Below are positions 31,082 through 42,748 of a stretch of 64,000 nucleotides of DNA, in pieces. A program made the translations under genes and the position numbers. The notes beneath the pieces were generated by a model, which was given only the letters and a program-made list of their open reading frames with translations, searched no databases and was not told the DNA's origin. The first letter of the stretch is position 1, and the number at the start of each line of letters is the position of its first letter. The stretch is from Marisediminicola senii. Lineage in GTDB: Bacteria; Actinomycetota; Actinomycetes; Actinomycetales; Microbacteriaceae. The stretch spans positions 1-64,000 of the forward strand of contig NZ_JAALGE010000005.1 of NCBI RefSeq assembly GCF_011057645.1, read 5' to 3'.

Positions 31082-31681
31082 ATGTACCTGATCGGACTCA
31101 CCGGCGGCATCGCCGCGGGCAAATCCGCCGTCTCATCCCGCCTGGTCGAGCTGGGTGCGGTGCTGGTCGACGCCGACGAGCTCTCCCGTGAGGCCGTCGC
31201 CCCCGGTTCGCCCGGGTTCGCGCGCGTGGTCGACACGTTCGGCGAGGCCGTGCTCGCCCCGGACGGTTCCCTCGACCGGGCGGCGCTCGGCGCGATCATC
31301 TTCGCCGACCCCGACCGTCGTGCCGCCCTCAACGGCATCGTGCACCCGGAGGTCCGCCGGCTGTCCCGGGAACGAATGGATGCCGCATTCGCCGTCGACC
31401 CCGACGCGATCGTCGTGTACGACGTGCCGCTGCTCGTCGAGTCCGGCGCGCTCTCCACGTACGACCTGATCGTGGTCGTCGACGCCCCGGAGTGGGTGCG
31501 GCAGGAGCGCCTCGAGACGCTGAGGGGAATGTCGACGGATGACGCGCGCCGCCGCATCCACTCGCAATCGACCGACGCCGAGCGACGGGCGATAGCCGAC
31601 GTCACCATCGACGCCGGCGGCACCGTCGAGCAGACGCTGGCTCAGGTCGACGAGCTGTGGGCGAGCCTGCCCCGCACCTGA
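31082..31681 (+). CDS. coaE: Dephospho-CoA kinase
   Basis: The 199-aa enzyme phosphorylates dephospho-CoA, the last step of coenzyme A synthesis. The P-loop GLTGGIAAGKS is at residues 6-16; VDADELSREAV, HPEVRR and YDVPLLVESG are the substrate and lid motifs. It lacks the C-terminal GrpB-like extension seen in some mycobacterial CoaE proteins. It appears leaderless and is followed after 77 nt by uvrB, which has a separate promoter. Confidence 0.94.
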   Translation: MYLIGLTGGIAAGKSAVSSRLVELGAVLVDADELSREAVAPGSPGFARVVDTFGEAVLAPDGSLDRAALGAIIFADPDRRAALNGIVHPEVRRLSRERMDAAFAVDPDAIVVYDVPLLVESGALSTYDLIVVVDAPEWVRQERLETLRGMSTDDARRRIHSQSTDAERRAIADVTIDAGGTVEQTLAQVDELWASLPRT

Positions 31682-31730
31682 AACGCCCTCGCCAAATGGC
31701 CGTTCCGCTGCTGGCAAACACGGGCAGCAG

Positions 31731-31752
31731 TGTCAGTGGTGCTGCCTAGAGT
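31731..31752 (+). promoter_or_regulatory. uvrB promoter matching the RecA-independent (PafBC-type) damage motif
   Basis: TGTCAGTG (31731-31738), an exact 8-nt spacer and TAGAGT (31747-31752) fit the RecA-NDp consensus TTGTCRGTG-N8-TANNNT of mycobacteria, lacking only the first T. The uvrB ATG is 6 nt after the -10 box. No LexA box (GAAC-N4-GTTC) is present in the gap after coaE. The inference is DNA-damage induction through PafBC. Confidence 0.7.
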
Positions 31753-31758
31753 TGGATC

Positions 31759-33825
31759 ATGCAGCCAACACGCTCCGTGCGCCCGTTCGAGGTCATCAGC
31801 GAATACACCCCGAGTGGCGACCAGCCCGCCGCCATCGCCGAACTGACCCAGCGCATCAACGCGGGCGAGACCGACGTGGTGCTGCTCGGCGCCACCGGAA
31901 CAGGCAAGTCCGCGACCACCGCCTGGCTCATCGAGCAGGTGCAGCGACCGACACTCGTACTCGCGCACAACAAGACCCTCGCGGCGCAGCTCGCCAACGA
32001 GTTCCGCGAACTGCTCCCGAACAACGCGGTCGAGTACTTCGTGTCGTACTACGACTACTACCAGCCAGAGGCCTACGTGCCGCAGACCGATACGTTCATC
32101 GAGAAAGACAGCTCGATCAACGAAGAGGTCGAGCGGCTCAGGCACTCCACCACCAACTCGCTGCTCAGCCGGCGCGACGTCGTCGTCGTATCGACGGTCT
32201 CGTGCATCTACGGCCTCGGCAGCTCCGAGGGCTACCTCGAGGCCATGATCGCGCTGCAGGTGGGCACGCGCATCAACCGCGACACGCTCATCCGCAAGTT
32301 CGTGTCGATGCAGTACCAGCGCAACGACGTCGATTTCTCCCGCGGCAACTTCCGGGTGCGCGGCGACACCATCGAGATCATCCCGCAGTACGAAGAGCTC
32401 GCGATCCGCATCGAGATGTTCGGCGACGAGATCGAGGCGCTCTACAGCCTCCACCCACTCACCGGAGACATCGTGCGCAAGCTCGACGCTGTCTCGGTGT
32501 TCCCCGGCTCCCACTACGTCGCCGGCGACGACGCCATCCAGGCCGCGATCGTCACGATCAAGCAGGAGCTCGAAGAGCGCCTCGGCCAGCTCGAGCGCGA
32601 GGGCAAGCTGCTCGAGGCCCAGCGCCTGCGCATGCGCACCACGTTCGACCTCGAGATGATGGAGCAGATCGGCTTCTGCAGCGGCATCGAGAACTACTCG
32701 AGGCACATGGACCAACGCGCCCCCGGAGAGGCGCCGCACTGCCTGATCGACTACTTCCCCGACGACTTCCTTGTAGTCATTGACGAGTCGCACGTCACAA
32801 TCCCGCAGATCGGCGCGATGTACGAGGGCGACGCCTCCCGCAAGCGCACCCTCGTCGAGCACGGCTTCCGCCTGCCCAGCGCCCTCGACAACCGCCCGCT
32901 CAAGTTCGACGAGTTCCTCGACAGGGTCGGCCAGAAGGTGTACCTGTCGGCGACGCCCGGCAAATACGAGATGGGCATCACCGACTCCGTCGTCGAACAG
33001 ATCATCCGCCCGACCGGCCTCGTCGACCCCGAGATCGTCATCAAGCCGTCCAAGGGGCAGATCGACGACCTGCTCGAAGAAATCAGGGTGCGCACCAAGC
33101 GCGACGAGAGGGTACTGGTCACGACCCTGACCAAGAAGATGGCAGAAGAACTCACCGATTACCTCGGCGAGGCAGGCGTGCGCGTGCGCTACCTGCACTC
33201 CGACGTCGACACCCTGCGCCGGGTCGAGTTGCTCACCGAACTGCGGGCTGGCGTCTACGACGTGCTCATCGGCATCAACCTCCTGCGTGAGGGGCTCGAC
33301 CTGCCCGAGGTGTCGCTGGTCGCGATCCTCGACGCCGACAAGGAGGGCTTCCTCCGCTCCTCGACGTCGCTCATCCAGACCATCGGTCGCGCGGCCCGCA
33401 ACGTGTCTGGTTCGGTGCACATGTACGCCGACGTGCTCACCGACTCGATGAAGAAGGCCATCGAGGAGACCAACCGACGCCGCGAGAAGCAGGTCGCCTA
33501 CAACCTCGAGAGAGGCGTCGACCCGCAGCCGCTGCGCAAGAAGATCGCCGACATCACCGACATCCTGAACCGCGAGGGCGCGGACACCGCCGAGCTGCTG
33601 TCCAAGCGCGACGGACGCAAGCGGTCACCCACGCCCAACCTCAAGCGGGAGGGTCTCGCCTCCGCCGGTGCCGGCGACCTCACGGCCATCATCCGCGACC
33701 TCAACGACCAGATGCTGCTCGCGGCCCAGGAGCTCAAGTTCGAGCTCGCGGCGCGGCTGCGCGACGAGGTGTCCGACCTCAAGAAGGAGCTCCGGCAGAT
33801 GGAAGCGGCGGGTCACCTCGTTTGA
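31759..33825 (+). CDS. uvrB: Excinuclease ABC subunit B
   Basis: The 688-aa helicase-like damage verifier of nucleotide excision repair is complete. It has Walker A GATGTGKS (about 45-52), the beta-hairpin [12 protein letters not shown], helicase motifs including [14 protein letters not shown] and QTIGRAARN, and a C-terminal UVR domain (about 645-685) that contacts UvrC. The damage-type promoter lies directly upstream and the mRNA is probably leaderless. uvrA follows 89 nt downstream with its own promoter. Confidence 0.97.
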   Translation: MQPTRSVRPFEVISEYTPSGDQPAAIAELTQRINAGETDVVLLGATGTGKSATTAWLIEQVQRPTLVLAHNKTLAAQLANEFRELLPNNAVEYFVSYYDYYQPEAYVPQTDTFIEKDSSINEEVERLRHSTTNSLLSRRDVVVVSTVSCIYGLGSSEGYLEAMIALQVGTRINRDTLIRKFVSMQYQRNDVDFSRGNFRVRGDTIEIIPQYEELAIRIEMFGDEIEALYSLHPLTGDIVRKLDAVSVFPGSHYVAGDDAIQAAIVTIKQELEERLGQLEREGKLLEAQRLRMRTTFDLEMMEQIGFCSGIENYSRHMDQRAPGEAPHCLIDYFPDDFLVVIDESHVTIPQIGAMYEGDASRKRTLVEHGFRLPSALDNRPLKFDEFLDRVGQKVYLSATPGKYEMGITDSVVEQIIRPTGLVDPEIVIKPSKGQIDDLLEEIRVRTKRDERVLVTTLTKKMAEELTDYLGEAGVRVRYLHSDVDTLRRVELLTELRAGVYDVLIGINLLREGLDLPEVSLVAILDADKEGFLRSSTSLIQTIGRAARNVSGSVHMYADVLTDSMKKAIEETNRRREKQVAYNLERGVDPQPLRKKIADITDILNREGADTAELLSKRDGRKRSPTPNLKREGLASAGAGDLTAIIRDLNDQMLLAAQELKFELAARLRDEVSDLKKELRQMEAAGHLV

Positions 33826-33886
33826 CGGCGACACTGGCAGCCAACCTGAGTGCCGCATGTGGGGCATGGCCCGATCGGTCGGGCAA

Positions 33887-33907
33887 TGTCAGTGGCGTCC
33901 GTAGGAT
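33887..33907 (+). promoter_or_regulatory. uvrA promoter of the same damage type as uvrB
   Basis: TGTCAGTG (33887-33894) is identical to the uvrB element and sits 7 nt before TAGGAT (33902-33907). The spacer is one base shorter than the mycobacterial N8 consensus. The uvrA GTG is 7 nt after the box. An inverted repeat ATAGA-N5-TCTAT (33908-33922) spans the start codon. Confidence 0.6.
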
Positions 33908-33914
33908 ATAGAGA

Positions 33915-36839
33915 GTGTCTATTTCCCGGGTAGAGCCCGTTTCGCCTCCTTCTGAACTGACCTTCGACGAGTCCACTCTCAGCGTTCCCGCCGACATGTC
34001 GCGCCTCGCCGTGCGCGGTGCGCGCGTGCACAACCTGCAGAACGTCGACCTCGAGATCCCCCGCGACTCGCTCGTCGTGTTTACCGGGCTGTCCGGTTCC
34101 GGCAAGTCGTCGCTCGCCTTCGACACCATTTTCGCGGAGGGCCAGCGTCGCTACGTCGAGTCGCTGTCGGCCTACGCCCGCCAGTTCCTCGGGCAGGTCG
34201 ACCGACCAGACGTCGACTTCATCGAGGGCCTCAGCCCTGCGGTGTCGATCGACCAGAAGTCGACCAACCGCAACCCGCGGTCGACCGTCGGAACGATCAC
34301 CGAGATCTACGACTACATGCGCCTGCTCTGGGCGCGCATCGGCATCGCCCACTGTGCCATCTGCGGCGAGGTCATCGCCAAGCAGAGCGTGCAGCAGATC
34401 GCCGACCAGCTCATGGAGCTCGAGGCAGGCACCCGCTACCAGGTGGTCAGCCCCGTCGTATCCCAGAAGAAGGGCGAGTTCGTCGACCTGTTCCGCGAAC
34501 TCGCGGCCGGCGGTTACTCGCGCGCCATCGTCGACGGCAAGACCGTCCAGCTCAGCGAACCGCCGACGCTGAAGAAGCAGGTCAAGCACGACATCTCCGT
34601 CGTCGTCGACCGCCTCGTCGCCGCCGACGACATCCTCACCCGCCTCACCGACTCGCTCGAGACCGCACTGCGGCTCACCGACGGCCTGGTCACGATCAAC
34701 TTCATCGACAAGGAGGGCGACGCGGCGTTCCGCACCTTCTCCGAGAAGCTGTCGTGTCCGAACAACCATCCCGTGCAGCTCACCGAGATCGAGCCGCGCA
34801 CGTTCTCGTTCAACGCCCCGTTCGGTGCCTGCCCCGAATGCTCCGGCCTCGGTACCCGCATGTCGGTCGACACAGAGCTGGTGCTCGGCGACGAGGAGCT
34901 CAGCCTCGCCGACGGCGTCATCCTGCCGTGGACCCAGTCCGGCAAGGGCCTGTTCAACTACTTCCAGCGCCTGCTGCAGGGCCTCGCCAGCGACCTCGAC
35001 TTCTCCCTCACGACCCCGTGGCGCGACCTCGACGAGAGCGTGCGCAAGGCCATCCTCACCGGCAACAACTTCGAGGTCACCGTGCGGTGGAAGAACCGCT
35101 ACGGCCGCGAGATGAAGTACTCGACCGGCTTCGAGGGCGTCATGCCATACATCGAGCGCAAGTTCCTCGAGGCGGAGACCGACGCCGCTCGTCAGCGCTA
35201 CTCCAGCTACCTCCGCGAGATCCCGTGCCCGGTCTGCGACGGAAAGCGCCTCAAGCCCGAGGTGCTGGCGGTCACGGTGCAAGATCACAGTATCGCCGAC
35301 GTCAGCGAACTCAGCCTCGTCAACGCGTTCGAGTTCATGCAGCAGCTCGAGCTGTCCGATCGTGACGCGGCCATCGCCGCCGCGGTGCTCCGCGAGATCA
35401 GGGCCCGGCTCGACTTCCTCATCCAGGTCGGCCTGACCTACCTCAACCTGTCGCGCTCCGCCGGGTCGCTCAGCGGGGGAGAAGCCCAGCGCATCCGCCT
35501 CGCCACCCAGATCGGCTCCGGGCTCACGGGAGTGCTGTACGTGCTCGACGAGCCCAGCATCGGGCTGCACCAGCGCGACAACCGGCGCCTGATCGAGACG
35601 CTCGTCAAGCTCAAGAACCTTGGCAACACCCTCATCGTCGTCGAGCACGACGAAGACACCATCCGCACCGCCGACTGGATCGTCGACATCGGCCCCGGCG
35701 CCGGCGAGTACGGCGGCCAGGTCGTGCACTCCGGCTCCTACGTCGACCTGCTCGCCAACACCCGCTCGATGACCGGCGACTACCTCTCCGGGCGCAAGTC
35801 GATCGCGACACCGAAGACCCGCCGCCCCGTCGACCCCGACCGCATGGTTACCGTGCACGGTGCGAGGGCCAATAACCTCCGCAACGTCACCGTCGACTTC
35901 CCGCTGGGCGTGCTCGTCGCCGTCACCGGGGTCAGCGGATCGGGCAAGTCGTCGCTCGTCAACGACATCCTCTACAAGGTGCTCGCCAACGAGCTCAACG
36001 GTGCGCGCCAGATCTCGGGCAAGCACACCAGGGTCACCGGCCTCGACAACCTCGACAAGGTGGTACACGTCGACCAGGCCCCGATCGGGCGCACCCCGCG
36101 CTCCAACCCGGCCACCTACACCGGCGTCTTCGACAAGATCCGCAACCTGTTCGCCGAGACCGGCGAGGCGAAGGCACGGGGTTACCTCCCCGGCCGGTTC
36201 AGCTTCAACGTCAAGGGCGGTCGCTGCGAGAACTGCTCCGGCGACGGAACCATCAAGATCGAGATGAACTTTCTCCCCGACGTCTACGTCGTGTGCGAGG
36301 TATGCAACGGCGCCCGGTACAACCGCGACACCCTCACCGTGCACTACAAGGGCAAGAACATCGCCGAAGTGCTCGACATGCCGATCAGCGAGGCCGCCGA
36401 CTTCTTCGAGGCCATCGGCTCGATCAGCCGCTTCCTCAACACCCTGGTCGACGTCGGCCTCGGCTACGTGCGCCTCGGCCAGAGCGCCACGACGCTGTCC
36501 GGGGGAGAGGCGCAGCGCGTCAAGCTCGCCACCGAGCTGCAGAAGCGCTCGAACGGCCGCAGCATCTACGTCCTCGACGAGCCGACCACCGGCCTGCACT
36601 TCGAAGACGTGCGCAAGCTGCTACTGGTGCTCAATGGCCTCGTCGACAAGGGCAACACGGTCATCGTCATCGAGCACAACCTCGACGTCATCAAGTCCTC
36701 CGACTGGCTCATCGACCTCGGGCCGGAGGGCGGGTCGGGCGGCGGCCAGGTCATCGGCACCGGAACGCCCGAGCAACTCGTCAAATCCAAGAAGAGCCAC
36801 ACCGGTACCTTCCTCAAGGAAGTCCTGGCCGGGCGGTAA
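33915..36839 (+). CDS. uvrA: Excinuclease ABC subunit A
   Basis: The 974-aa ABC-type damage sensor loads UvrB. There are two ATPase modules: Walker [10 protein letters not shown] near 57-65 and GVSGSGKSS in the C-terminal half, each with an SGGEAQR signature and a LDEP Walker B. Zinc-finger cysteines are seen in [30 protein letters not shown] and [10 protein letters not shown]. It starts with GTG behind the damage-type promoter. uvrC follows after 5 nt, so the two are co-transcribed. Confidence 0.97.
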   Translation: MSISRVEPVSPPSELTFDESTLSVPADMSRLAVRGARVHNLQNVDLEIPRDSLVVFTGLSGSGKSSLAFDTIFAEGQRRYVESLSAYARQFLGQVDRPDVDFIEGLSPAVSIDQKSTNRNPRSTVGTITEIYDYMRLLWARIGIAHCAICGEVIAKQSVQQIADQLMELEAGTRYQVVSPVVSQKKGEFVDLFRELAAGGYSRAIVDGKTVQLSEPPTLKKQVKHDISVVVDRLVAADDILTRLTDSLETALRLTDGLVTINFIDKEGDAAFRTFSEKLSCPNNHPVQLTEIEPRTFSFNAPFGACPECSGLGTRMSVDTELVLGDEELSLADGVILPWTQSGKGLFNYFQRLLQGLASDLDFSLTTPWRDLDESVRKAILTGNNFEVTVRWKNRYGREMKYSTGFEGVMPYIERKFLEAETDAARQRYSSYLREIPCPVCDGKRLKPEVLAVTVQDHSIADVSELSLVNAFEFMQQLELSDRDAAIAAAVLREIRARLDFLIQVGLTYLNLSRSAGSLSGGEAQRIRLATQIGSGLTGVLYVLDEPSIGLHQRDNRRLIETLVKLKNLGNTLIVVEHDEDTIRTADWIVDIGPGAGEYGGQVVHSGSYVDLLANTRSMTGDYLSGRKSIATPKTRRPVDPDRMVTVHGARANNLRNVTVDFPLGVLVAVTGVSGSGKSSLVNDILYKVLANELNGARQISGKHTRVTGLDNLDKVVHVDQAPIGRTPRSNPATYTGVFDKIRNLFAETGEAKARGYLPGRFSFNVKGGRCENCSGDGTIKIEMNFLPDVYVVCEVCNGARYNRDTLTVHYKGKNIAEVLDMPISEAADFFEAIGSISRFLNTLVDVGLGYVRLGQSATTLSGGEAQRVKLATELQKRSNGRSIYVLDEPTTGLHFEDVRKLLLVLNGLVDKGNTVIVIEHNLDVIKSSDWLIDLGPEGGSGGGQVIGTGTPEQLVKSKKSHTGTFLKEVLAGR

Positions 36840-36844
36840 CGGGC

Positions 36845-38719
36845 ATGGCCGACACAGTGCACTACCGGCCGAAGGCCGGCGAGATTCCCACCCAGCCCGG
36901 GGTGTATCGATTCCGGGATGCCACGGGCCGGGTGCTCTACGTCGGCAAGGCCAACTCCCTCCGCGCGAGGCTGAGCAATTACTTCGCGCCGCTGCGGAGC
37001 CTCCACGAGCGAACCCGCCGCATGGTGCTCAGCGCCGACTCAGTCGAGTGGACCGTCGTCGGCACCGAGTTCGAGGCACTGCAGCTTGAATACACCTGGA
37101 TCAAAGAGTTCGACCCGCCCTTCAACGTCAAGTTCCGCGACGACAAGACCTATCCGTACCTCGCGATCACCCTCGGTGACCCGGTGCCCAGGGTGTTGGT
37201 CACCCGCAACAAGAACCTCAGCGGTGCGCGGTACTTCGGTCCGTACACCAAGGTGTGGGCGATCCGCGAGACCGTCGACCAGATGCTCAAGGCGTTCCCG
37301 ATGCGCAGCTGCTCCGACTCCACCTACAAGCGGGCCGAGCAGACCGGAAGGCCATGCCTGCTCGGCGAGATCGGCAAGTGCGTCGCCCCGTGCGTCGGCC
37401 GGGTCACCAAAGAAGAGCACAAGTCGGTCGCCGTCGACTTCGCCTCCTTCATGGGCGGCAACGACTCCCGCTACCTCGCCGAGCTCAACGCCAAGATGAA
37501 GAAGGCCGCGCAGGAGCAGGAGTACGAGGCGGCAGCCCGCTACCGCGACCAGCTCGGCGCACTCGAGGCCGCGCTGTCGAAGAGCACCGTCGTGCTGCAC
37601 GACGACGTCGACGTCGACATCTTCGGCATCGCCCACGACGAACTGGCCGCCGCCGTGCAGCAGTTCCTGGTGCGCGGTGGGCGCATCCGCGGTGTGCGCA
37701 GCTGGGTGGTCGACAAGGAGCTCGACCTCGACCTCGGCGGCCTCGTCGACACGGTGCTGCAGAACGCCTACGAAGACGACGTGCCGCCCCGCGAGGTCAT
37801 CGTGCCTGAACTGCCCGCCGATGCCGCCCCGCTCGAACTGCTGCTCAGCAGCATCCGCGCCGACCGACTCCCGCGTGGTGCGGGCCGGGTGTCCATTCGC
37901 ACCGCGCAGCGTGGCGAGAAAGCCGCCCTCGCGTTGACCGTCGCGACGAACGCCAAAAACTCCCTCATGCTCTACAAGACCCGCCGCAGCGGCGACTTCG
38001 TGGCTCGCTCGCAGGCGCTCTCCGACATCCAGAAAGCGCTCGGTATGCCTGATGCGCCGTTGCGGATGGAGTGCTACGACGTGTCGCACCTCAGCGGCAC
38101 CAACATCGTCGCGTCGATGGTCGTGTTCGAAGACGGGCTGCCCCGCAAGGACCAGTACCGCCGGTTCAGCATTCCCGACTCCACCGACGACACCCAGTCG
38201 ATCTACCAGACCCTCTCCCGCAGGCTCGCGAACGTGGGCGAGGAGACATCGCGGGCGGACGACGCCGACACCGGCGTCAAGAAGTTCGCTTACCGCCCCA
38301 ACCTGCTCATCGTCGACGGTGGCCAGCCTCAGGTCGCCGCGGCGGCGAAGGCGATGCGGGAGGCCGGCGTGACCGACATTCAGCTGTGCGGAATCGCCAA
38401 GCGGCTCGAAGAGATCTGGGTGCCCGACTCCGACTATCCCGTGATCCTGCCGCGCAACAGCGACGCCCTGTTCCTGTTCCAGCGCATCCGCGACGAGGCC
38501 CACCGGTTCGCGATCAGCTACCAGCGGCAGAAGCGCTCCAGCGACATCACGTCGCAACTGGCGACTATCCCGGGGCTCGGCCCGTCGCGCATCCGTGAGC
38601 TGTTGCGCCACTTCGGGTCGGTGAAGCAGCTCCGTGCGGCGCAGCCCGACGCGATCGCCGAGGTCAAGGGCATCGGGCCCGCCCTCTCGGAGGTCATCTA
38701 CCGGGCACTGCGGCAGTAG
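36845..38719 (+). CDS. uvrC: Excinuclease ABC subunit C
   Basis: The 624-aa dual-incision nuclease has an N-terminal GIY-YIG domain ([19 protein letters not shown], about 18-36), a Cys region with [15 protein letters not shown], a UVR domain (about 205-240), an RNase H-like domain with [12 protein letters not shown] and [11 protein letters not shown], and tandem helix-hairpin-helix motifs at the end ([18 protein letters not shown]). The frame is open far upstream inside uvrA, but ATG 36845 gives the standard N-terminus. Confidence 0.96.
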   Translation: MADTVHYRPKAGEIPTQPGVYRFRDATGRVLYVGKANSLRARLSNYFAPLRSLHERTRRMVLSADSVEWTVVGTEFEALQLEYTWIKEFDPPFNVKFRDDKTYPYLAITLGDPVPRVLVTRNKNLSGARYFGPYTKVWAIRETVDQMLKAFPMRSCSDSTYKRAEQTGRPCLLGEIGKCVAPCVGRVTKEEHKSVAVDFASFMGGNDSRYLAELNAKMKKAAQEQEYEAAARYRDQLGALEAALSKSTVVLHDDVDVDIFGIAHDELAAAVQQFLVRGGRIRGVRSWVVDKELDLDLGGLVDTVLQNAYEDDVPPREVIVPELPADAAPLELLLSSIRADRLPRGAGRVSIRTAQRGEKAALALTVATNAKNSLMLYKTRRSGDFVARSQALSDIQKALGMPDAPLRMECYDVSHLSGTNIVASMVVFEDGLPRKDQYRRFSIPDSTDDTQSIYQTLSRRLANVGEETSRADDADTGVKKFAYRPNLLIVDGGQPQVAAAAKAMREAGVTDIQLCGIAKRLEEIWVPDSDYPVILPRNSDALFLFQRIRDEAHRFAISYQRQKRSSDITSQLATIPGLGPSRIRELLRHFGSVKQLRAAQPDAIAEVKGIGPALSEVIYRALRQ

Positions 38720-38756
38720 GGGCGGCACCGGGCATCGGTAGTCTTGATGACAACAC

Positions 38757-39689
38757 ATGGAACGCATCGTGGGCGCGCAACCGCCCGGTGTTCCGAACCA
38801 GGGGCGTGAAAGAGAGCGGATGGCAGGCGAGCAGCAACAGGTCCTGATCGTCACCGGCATGTCCGGGGCGGGTCGGTCGACCGTCGGCAACGCGCTGGAA
38901 GACCTCGGCTGGTATGTGGTCGACAACCTCCCCCCGCAGATGCTCCGCCCGCTGGTCGACCTCGTCGAACGCGCGGGCACTTCGCTGCCCAAGATCGCGG
39001 CCGTCGTCGACGTGCGCGGGGGCAAGCTGTTCTCCGACCTGCGCGACATCGTCGAGTCGTTGCGGCAGGGAACCCGCCTCCGCGTGCTCTTCCTTGAGGC
39101 GACGGATGCTGCCCTGGTGCGTCGCTTCGAGCAGGTACGTCGTCCCCATCCGCTGCAGGACGACGGCACGATCCTCGATGGCATCACCGCCGAGCGTGCC
39201 CGCATGCTCGACATGCGGGAGGCCAGCGACCTCATCATCGACACGTCAGACCTCAACATCCACCAACTCGCGACAGTGATCGCGGGCAGCTTCGCCGGCG
39301 CCGACACCGCCGCCCTGCAGATCACCGTGCTCAGCTTCGGCTACAAGTACGGGCTGCCCTCCGACGCCGACATGGTCGCCGACATGCGATTCCTTCCGAA
39401 CCCTTTCTGGCACAGCGAACTGCGACCGTTCACCGGGCTCGACCCGCAGGTCAGCGAGTTCGTGCTGGCGCAGGAGGGAGCGGCCGAATTCGTCACCAAC
39501 TACGTGGCGGCGATCGCCCCCGTGCTCGCCGGCTACCAGCGGGAGAACAAGAGACACGCTACGATCGCCGTTGGCTGTACCGGTGGAAAGCACCGCTCGG
39601 TCGCGGTGGTAGAAGAACTGGCCGCGCGACTCAGGGATCAACCAGGCGTCGCCGTGAGCATCAAGCACCGAGACCTCGGCCGGGAGTGA
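38757..39689 (+). CDS. rapZ: RapZ/YvcJ-family RNase adapter, P-loop nucleotide-binding protein
   Basis: The protein has up to 310 aa. It carries the Walker A variant GMSGAGRST (Arg in place of Lys, normal for this family), DNLPP, and the C-terminal domain with FGYKYGLP, DMRFLPNPFW and the IAVGCTGGKHRSV motif. In E. coli RapZ controls glmS through sRNA decay; in Actinobacteria the role is less clear. It lies upstream of whiA, as in most Gram-positives. TAGTCT at 38739 is a possible -10. ATG 38820 is an alternative start that removes 21 poorly conserved residues. Confidence 0.9.
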   Translation: MERIVGAQPPGVPNQGRERERMAGEQQQVLIVTGMSGAGRSTVGNALEDLGWYVVDNLPPQMLRPLVDLVERAGTSLPKIAAVVDVRGGKLFSDLRDIVESLRQGTRLRVLFLEATDAALVRRFEQVRRPHPLQDDGTILDGITAERARMLDMREASDLIIDTSDLNIHQLATVIAGSFAGADTAALQITVLSFGYKYGLPSDADMVADMRFLPNPFWHSELRPFTGLDPQVSEFVLAQEGAAEFVTNYVAAIAPVLAGYQRENKRHATIAVGCTGGKHRSVAVVEELAARLRDQPGVAVSIKHRDLGRE

Positions 39690-39844
39690 TCCGCGAGCAC
39701 CGGGTCGCGGGTGCCGTACGCGCACGGCCATAGGACGCGTGCCACGCAGGCGGGCGACACCACGGGGCCGATGACGCAGCCGCGAGGCGCCAGTCGCCAT
39801 TACGAATTCAGAACGCCGAGACTCGAACAAAGGACCCTCCCACC

Positions 39845-40825
39845 GTGGCACTTACCGCAGAGGTCAAAGACGAGCTGGCCAGGATCGACGTCCCCAAGAC
39901 GACGGTGCGGGCGGCAGAGCTGGCCACGATCCTCAGGTTCTCGGGCGGCCTGCACCTCATCTCCGGGCGCATCGCCGTCGAATCCGAGCTCGATACCGCC
40001 CAGCTGGCCCGGCGCGTGCGCAAGGACCTCGCCGAGCTGTACGGCGTACGGAGCGAGATCTCGGTGATCACCGCATCCGGGCTCCGTCGCACCAACCACT
40101 ACCTCGTCCGCGTGCTCGAGGGTGGCGAGACCCTAGCCAGGCAGACCGGGCTGCTCGACGCTCGCCGTCGTCCTATTCGCGGCCTGCCCAACAAGCTCAC
40201 CACCGGCAACACCGACGAGCTCGCGGCAGTGTGGCGGGGCGCGTTCCTCGCCCACGGGTCGCTGACCGATCCCGGCCGCTCCGCTGCGCTCGAGATCACC
40301 TGCCCGGGCAACGAGTCGGCGATGGCACTGGTCGGGGCCGCCGGCCGGCTCAAGATCCAGGCGAAGGCCCGCGAGGTGCGAGGCGTGCACCGCGTCGTCA
40401 TCCGCGACGGCGATGCCATCAGCGCCATGCTCGTGCACATGGGCGCGAAAGCCACCGTCGTGAACTGGGAAGAGCTCCGCCAGCGCCGCGAGGTGCGCGC
40501 AACGGCGAACCGCCTCGTCAACTTCGACGATGCCAACCTGCGACGCTCGGCGCAGGCCGCGGTAGCCGCCTGCGCCAGGGTCGAACGCGCCCTCGAGATC
40601 CTCGACGGCGACGTACCGGAGCACCTCCGCTACGCGGGCGAGCTGCGGCTGCGGTTCCGGGATTCCAGCCTCGACGAGCTCGGCCACCACGCCGACCCGC
40701 CGATGACCAAGGACGCCGTCGCCGGCCGGGTGCGCCGACTGCTGGCGATGGCCGACAAGCGCGCCGTCGAACTCGGGATCGCGGGCACCGACGCCAATCT
40801 CCCCCCTGACTACGAAGACGCCTGA
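39845..40825 (+). CDS. whiA: DNA-binding protein WhiA
   Basis: The 326-aa protein has an N-terminal LAGLIDADG-like domain (about 1-215, with [20 protein letters not shown]) that lacks nuclease residues, and a C-terminal helix-turn-helix ([26 protein letters not shown]). In Streptomyces WhiA acts with WhiB in sporulation-linked division; in non-sporulating Actinobacteria it is a conserved regulator of growth and division. The GTG has AAAGGA upstream. The rapZ-whiA pair is widely conserved. Confidence 0.95.
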   Translation: MALTAEVKDELARIDVPKTTVRAAELATILRFSGGLHLISGRIAVESELDTAQLARRVRKDLAELYGVRSEISVITASGLRRTNHYLVRVLEGGETLARQTGLLDARRRPIRGLPNKLTTGNTDELAAVWRGAFLAHGSLTDPGRSAALEITCPGNESAMALVGAAGRLKIQAKAREVRGVHRVVIRDGDAISAMLVHMGAKATVVNWEELRQRREVRATANRLVNFDDANLRRSAQAAVAACARVERALEILDGDVPEHLRYAGELRLRFRDSSLDELGHHADPPMTKDAVAGRVRRLLAMADKRAVELGIAGTDANLPPDYEDA

Positions 40826-40966
40826 GTAGCGCGGTCCGTGGGCGGCGTCGCACGGGTTTCTGGGTACGCGGGGGAGCAGGTGCAGCCTCCGATTACTAGA
40901 CTTGACCAGTCATCCGGTTTGCCGATGCTCGGCCTCCGGACACATCGACGCAAGGAGAAATCACCC

Positions 40967-41593
40967 ATGGCTGAATACACCCTCCCAACCCTCGCCTACG
41001 ACTATGCGGCCCTCGAGCCCAGCATCAGCGGTGCCATCATGGAGCTGCACCACAGCAAGCACCACCAGGCATACGTGACCGGTGCGAACACCGCCCTCGC
41101 GCAGCTCGCCGAGGCCCGCGACTCCGGCAACCTCGCCAACGTCAACAAGCTGCAGAAAGACCTCGCCTTCAACCTCGGCGGCCACGTCAACCACTCGATC
41201 TTCTGGACCAACCTGTCGCCCAACGGCGGCGACAAGCCGGTCGGCGAGCTCGCAGCAGCGATCGACGACAACTTCGGGTCCTTCGACAAGTTCACCGCGC
41301 ACTTCACCGCCGCTGCCCTCGGCGTGCAGGGCTCCGGATGGTCCGTACTCGTCTGGGACTCCATCGGACAGCAGCTCATCGTGCAGCAGTTCTTCGACCA
41401 GCAGAGCAACTTCGCCGCCGGCACCGTGCCCGTGCTGATGCTCGACGTCTGGGAGCACGCTTACTACCTCGACTACAAGAACGTGCGCGCCGACTACGTC
41501 AAGGCGTTCTGGAACATCGTCGACTGGGAGAACGTCTCGCAGCGCTTCGAGACGGCCCGCGTCAAGACGAACGGCCTGCTGGTACTGTCATAG
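40967..41593 (+). CDS. sodA: Superoxide dismutase (Mn-type)
   Basis: The 208-aa enzyme has the four metal ligands in [21 protein letters not shown] and [11 protein letters not shown]. The Gln of VQGSGWS together with the Gly of GGHxNH favours manganese over iron. The upstream frame is open, but AAGGAG at 40952-40957 and the family N-terminus [12 protein letters not shown] support ATG 40967. TAGACT at 40897-40902 is a likely -10 box. Twin hairpins follow the stop, so it is probably monocistronic. Confidence 0.96.
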   Translation: MAEYTLPTLAYDYAALEPSISGAIMELHHSKHHQAYVTGANTALAQLAEARDSGNLANVNKLQKDLAFNLGGHVNHSIFWTNLSPNGGDKPVGELAAAIDDNFGSFDKFTAHFTAAALGVQGSGWSVLVWDSIGQQLIVQQFFDQQSNFAAGTVPVLMLDVWEHAYYLDYKNVRADYVKAFWNIVDWENVSQRFETARVKTNGLLVLS

Positions 41594-41599
41594 CGGCTG

Positions 41600-41648
41600 G
41601 GTGCCCGGGGCGACCCGGGCACCTCCCCAGCGCGGGCCATGCCCGCGC
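41600..41648 (+). terminator. sodA terminator: two consecutive hairpins
   Basis: A perfect 10-bp stem (GGTGCCCGGG/CCCGGGCACC, loop GCGA) at 41600-41623 is followed by an 8-bp stem (GCGCGGGC/GCCCGCGC, loop CAT) at 41630-41648. A short TTTTCCCC stretch lies further on. They separate sodA from the gap operon. Confidence 0.8.
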
Positions 41649-41707
41649 ATCTCATCACCGTTTTCCCCCGTGATACCCGGCTTCACCCCGCGCCCTCAGG
41701 CGCCTGA

Positions 41708-42730
<1,023 letters not shown>

Positions 42731-42748
42731 GCGCCGCGGGGTAATCGG

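Noticed and set aside
31682-33914. LexA (SOS) boxes upstream of uvrB and uvrA.
   Set aside because: No GAAC-N4-GTTC sequence is present in either upstream gap.
39690-39844. A small gene between rapZ and whiA.
   Set aside because: No frame has a start signal or family resemblance; the 155 nt contain only the AAAGGA site of whiA and a TAGGAC stretch.
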